DNA of 6,483 nucleotides from contig JAJFHW010000299.1 of the NCBI GenBank assembly GCA_021775385.1, forward strand, positions 1 through 6,483, read 5' to 3'. This document shows, piece by piece, positions 5,547-6,483 of this stretch (its first letter is position 1; every line of letters begins with the position of its first letter). The position numbers and the translations under genes were made by a program. This DNA comes from Hyphomicrobiales bacterium (GTDB taxonomy: Bacteria; Pseudomonadota; Alphaproteobacteria; Rhizobiales; HXMU1428-3). The notes under the pieces were generated by a model. That model made no database searches and was not told where the DNA came from. It saw nothing but the letters and a program-made list of their open reading frames with translations.

Positions 5547-6083
5547 ATGATCCGTCTCACAGTTACCCTCATTATAATTGGTCTGATTTTTTATTCTGTC
5601 ATTACGAGTGAAAGTGCGAACGCTTTGGAGAGGACCATTGGTCCTAGCGGCGAAACTGTTCCTCGTTTTGTTAGTTTAAAGTCTGATTTGGTGAACGTAC
5701 GCCGTGGACCAGGACGGACTCATAAAATTTTATGGGTGTTTAAAAAACTCGGACTACCGGTTAAAATCGTTTCTGAATATGAAAATTGGCGTGAAATTGA
5801 AGATCAAGCTGGTGCTAAGGGTTGGGTGTTTCATAGCTTGCTTTCACGCCGGCGTACTGGAGTTACCCTTAATCCAAAAGATCATAGCCTTGAGTATTTT
5901 TCTCTTTTTGAGAACTCTTCTAAAAAAAGTAAATCTCTTGCTAGGATTGGCAAAGGGGTCATTGTTCACATCATCACCTGCACTGGTGATTGGTGTCATG
6001 TTGCAGTGAATAAAAAAATTAAAGGGTGGCTTCGCCAAGATCATCTTTGGGGTTTATTTCAGCAAGAGCCTATTAAAAAATAG
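5547..6083 (+). CDS. Secreted protein with two bacterial SH3-like domains
   Basis: This 178-residue protein has an N-terminal signal: R3, a hydrophobic stretch 4-19, and probable Sec cleavage after A26 (ANA-LE). Two SH3-like domains follow. The first, about 41-103, carries the hallmark LVNVRRGPG (48-56), W81-R-E-I and GWVFHSLLS (92-100). The second, about 113-170, is more diverged, with GDWCHVAV (147-154) and KGWLRQDHLWG (159-169). The layout fits the SH3_4 (DUF1058) type found in alphaproteobacterial periplasmic proteins, which are thought to bind peptidoglycan or other envelope ligands; the ligand here is unknown. C145 and C150 could form a disulphide. The ATG at 5547 is the first in-frame start after a TAA at 5532-5534 but has no visible ribosome binding site. 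The stop codon sits in a terminator loop. Confidence 0.88.
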   Translation: MIRLTVTLIIIGLIFYSVITSESANALERTIGPSGETVPRFVSLKSDLVNVRRGPGRTHKILWVFKKLGLPVKIVSEYENWREIEDQAGAKGWVFHSLLSRRRTGVTLNPKDHSLEYFSLFENSSKKSKSLARIGKGVIVHIITCTGDWCHVAVNKKIKGWLRQDHLWGLFQQEPIKK

Positions 6084-6096
6084 TTTTTTTAATAGG
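6069..6096 (+). terminator. 12-bp terminator hairpin containing the stop codon of the SH3-protein gene
   Basis: CCTATTAAAAAA (6069-6080) pairs perfectly with TTTTTTAATAGG (6085-6096) around a 4-nt loop TAGT, whose first three bases are the stop codon. The left arm encodes the last four residues (PIKK). A T-rich tail, TTTGTTTTCTCT, follows and is also the leader of the first family B unit. Confidence 0.8.
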
Positions 6097-6483
6097 TTTG
6101 TTTTCTCTATCTCTCTCACGGCTATTCCAAGCGCTTATCGCGCTTGGGCCTCCGAGGGGCGGCGCTTACGCCGGACGCCGTTGGCGTCATGTCCTGACGC
6201 CGTAGAGGCGTCACTCCTTCATCGTATAGCTTGGTTTTAGTTTGTTTTCTCTCACGGCTATTCCAAGCGCTTATCGCGCTTGGGCCTACGAGGTGCGGCG
6301 CTAGGCGCCGGACGCCGTTGGCGTCATGTCCTGACGCCGAAGAGGCGTCACTCCTTCATCGTATAGCTTGGTTTTAGTTTGTTTTCTCTCACGGCTATTC
6401 CAAGCGCTTATCGCGCTTGGGCCTCCGAGGGGCGGCGCTTACGCCGGACGCCGTTGGCGTCATGTCCTGACGCCGTAGAGGCG
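6096..6483 (+). repeat. Array of three family B structured repeats (~136 bp each, last cut by the window edge)
   Basis: The 400 bases after the SH3 gene hold no ORF. Units: B1 6096-6239 (144 bp, with an 8-nt insertion in its leader), B2 6240-6376 (137 bp), B3 6377-6483 (cut off). In B1, GGC 6120-6122 pairs with GCC 6148-6150. After a 4-nt bulge, CCAAGCGC 6127-6134 pairs with GCGCTTGG 6140-6147 (5-nt loop). CGGCG 6160-6164 pairs with CGCCG 6169-6173. GACGCC 6174-6179 pairs with GGCGTC 6183-6188, and TGACGCC 6195-6201 pairs with GGCGTCA 6207-6213. B2 has the same folds at 6256-6286, 6296-6310, 6311-6325 and 6333-6349. B1 and B3 match each other better than either matches B2. Confidence 0.93.

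Noticed and set aside
5704..6044. Frames 5704-6009 (+) and 6044-5844 (-) in the SH3 gene
   Set aside because: Shadows; the main frame carries a signal peptide and two SH3-like domains.
6096..6483. CRISPR array
   Set aside because: Whole ~136-bp units repeat with no unique spacers between short repeats.

Overview
The window looks like a chromosomal stretch of an AT-rich alphaproteobacterium, perhaps a marine member of the Hyphomicrobiales. The reasoning is indirect: a DUF1513 gene follows what looks like the tail of an imelysin gene, and a 2-hydroxyacid dehydrogenase gene is divergent from a double-SH3 secreted protein gene. Both arrangements are ones I associate with alphaproteobacteria. No transposase, phage, tRNA, rRNA or CRISPR is visible.

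Layout. (1) 1-1190, + strand: the last codons of an upstream gene, probably imelysin, overlap a Tat-exported DUF1513 protein; this looks like the end of a periplasmic iron or copper uptake operon. (2) 1191-1315: convergent gap made largely of ~39-bp hairpin repeats (family A). (3) 1316-1897, - strand: ribA, GTP cyclohydrolase II, with a TTG start. (4) 1898-2279: AT-rich divergent regulatory gap. (5) 2280-2522, + strand: a two-helix membrane protein of 80 residues, followed by a perfect 16-bp intrinsic terminator. (6) 2588-2772: a structured repeat (family B, copy B0), then family A units that reach the stop codon of the next gene. (7) 2773-4149, - strand: an exported von Willebrand factor A protein. 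(8) 4284-5282, - strand: a 2-hydroxyacid dehydrogenase of the glyoxylate/hydroxypyruvate reductase type. (9) 5283-5546: divergent promoter region with tandem 15-bp repeats. (10) 5547-6083, + strand: a secreted protein with two SH3-like domains, whose terminator hairpin contains its own stop codon. (11) 6096-6483: three tandem ~136-bp family B units, the last cut by the window edge.

The protein genes are mostly ordinary and do not form one pathway. The striking feature is the intergenic DNA. All three gene 3' regions carry structured repeats. The gaps that face gene starts (1898-2279, 4150-4283 and 5283-5546) carry no family A or B unit. Family B has a fixed architecture: an outer GGC/GCC clamp, a one-sided 3-4 nt bulge, an inner stem with a 5-nt loop, a conserved linker, then further stem-loops. 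Distant copies keep the base pairs while changing the bases, which is covariation visible inside a single window. Its last two hairpins use the same 6-bp arms, so they can pair in alternative ways. Family A units start directly at the stop codons of two unrelated genes on the same strand. I do not recognise either family as a named element.
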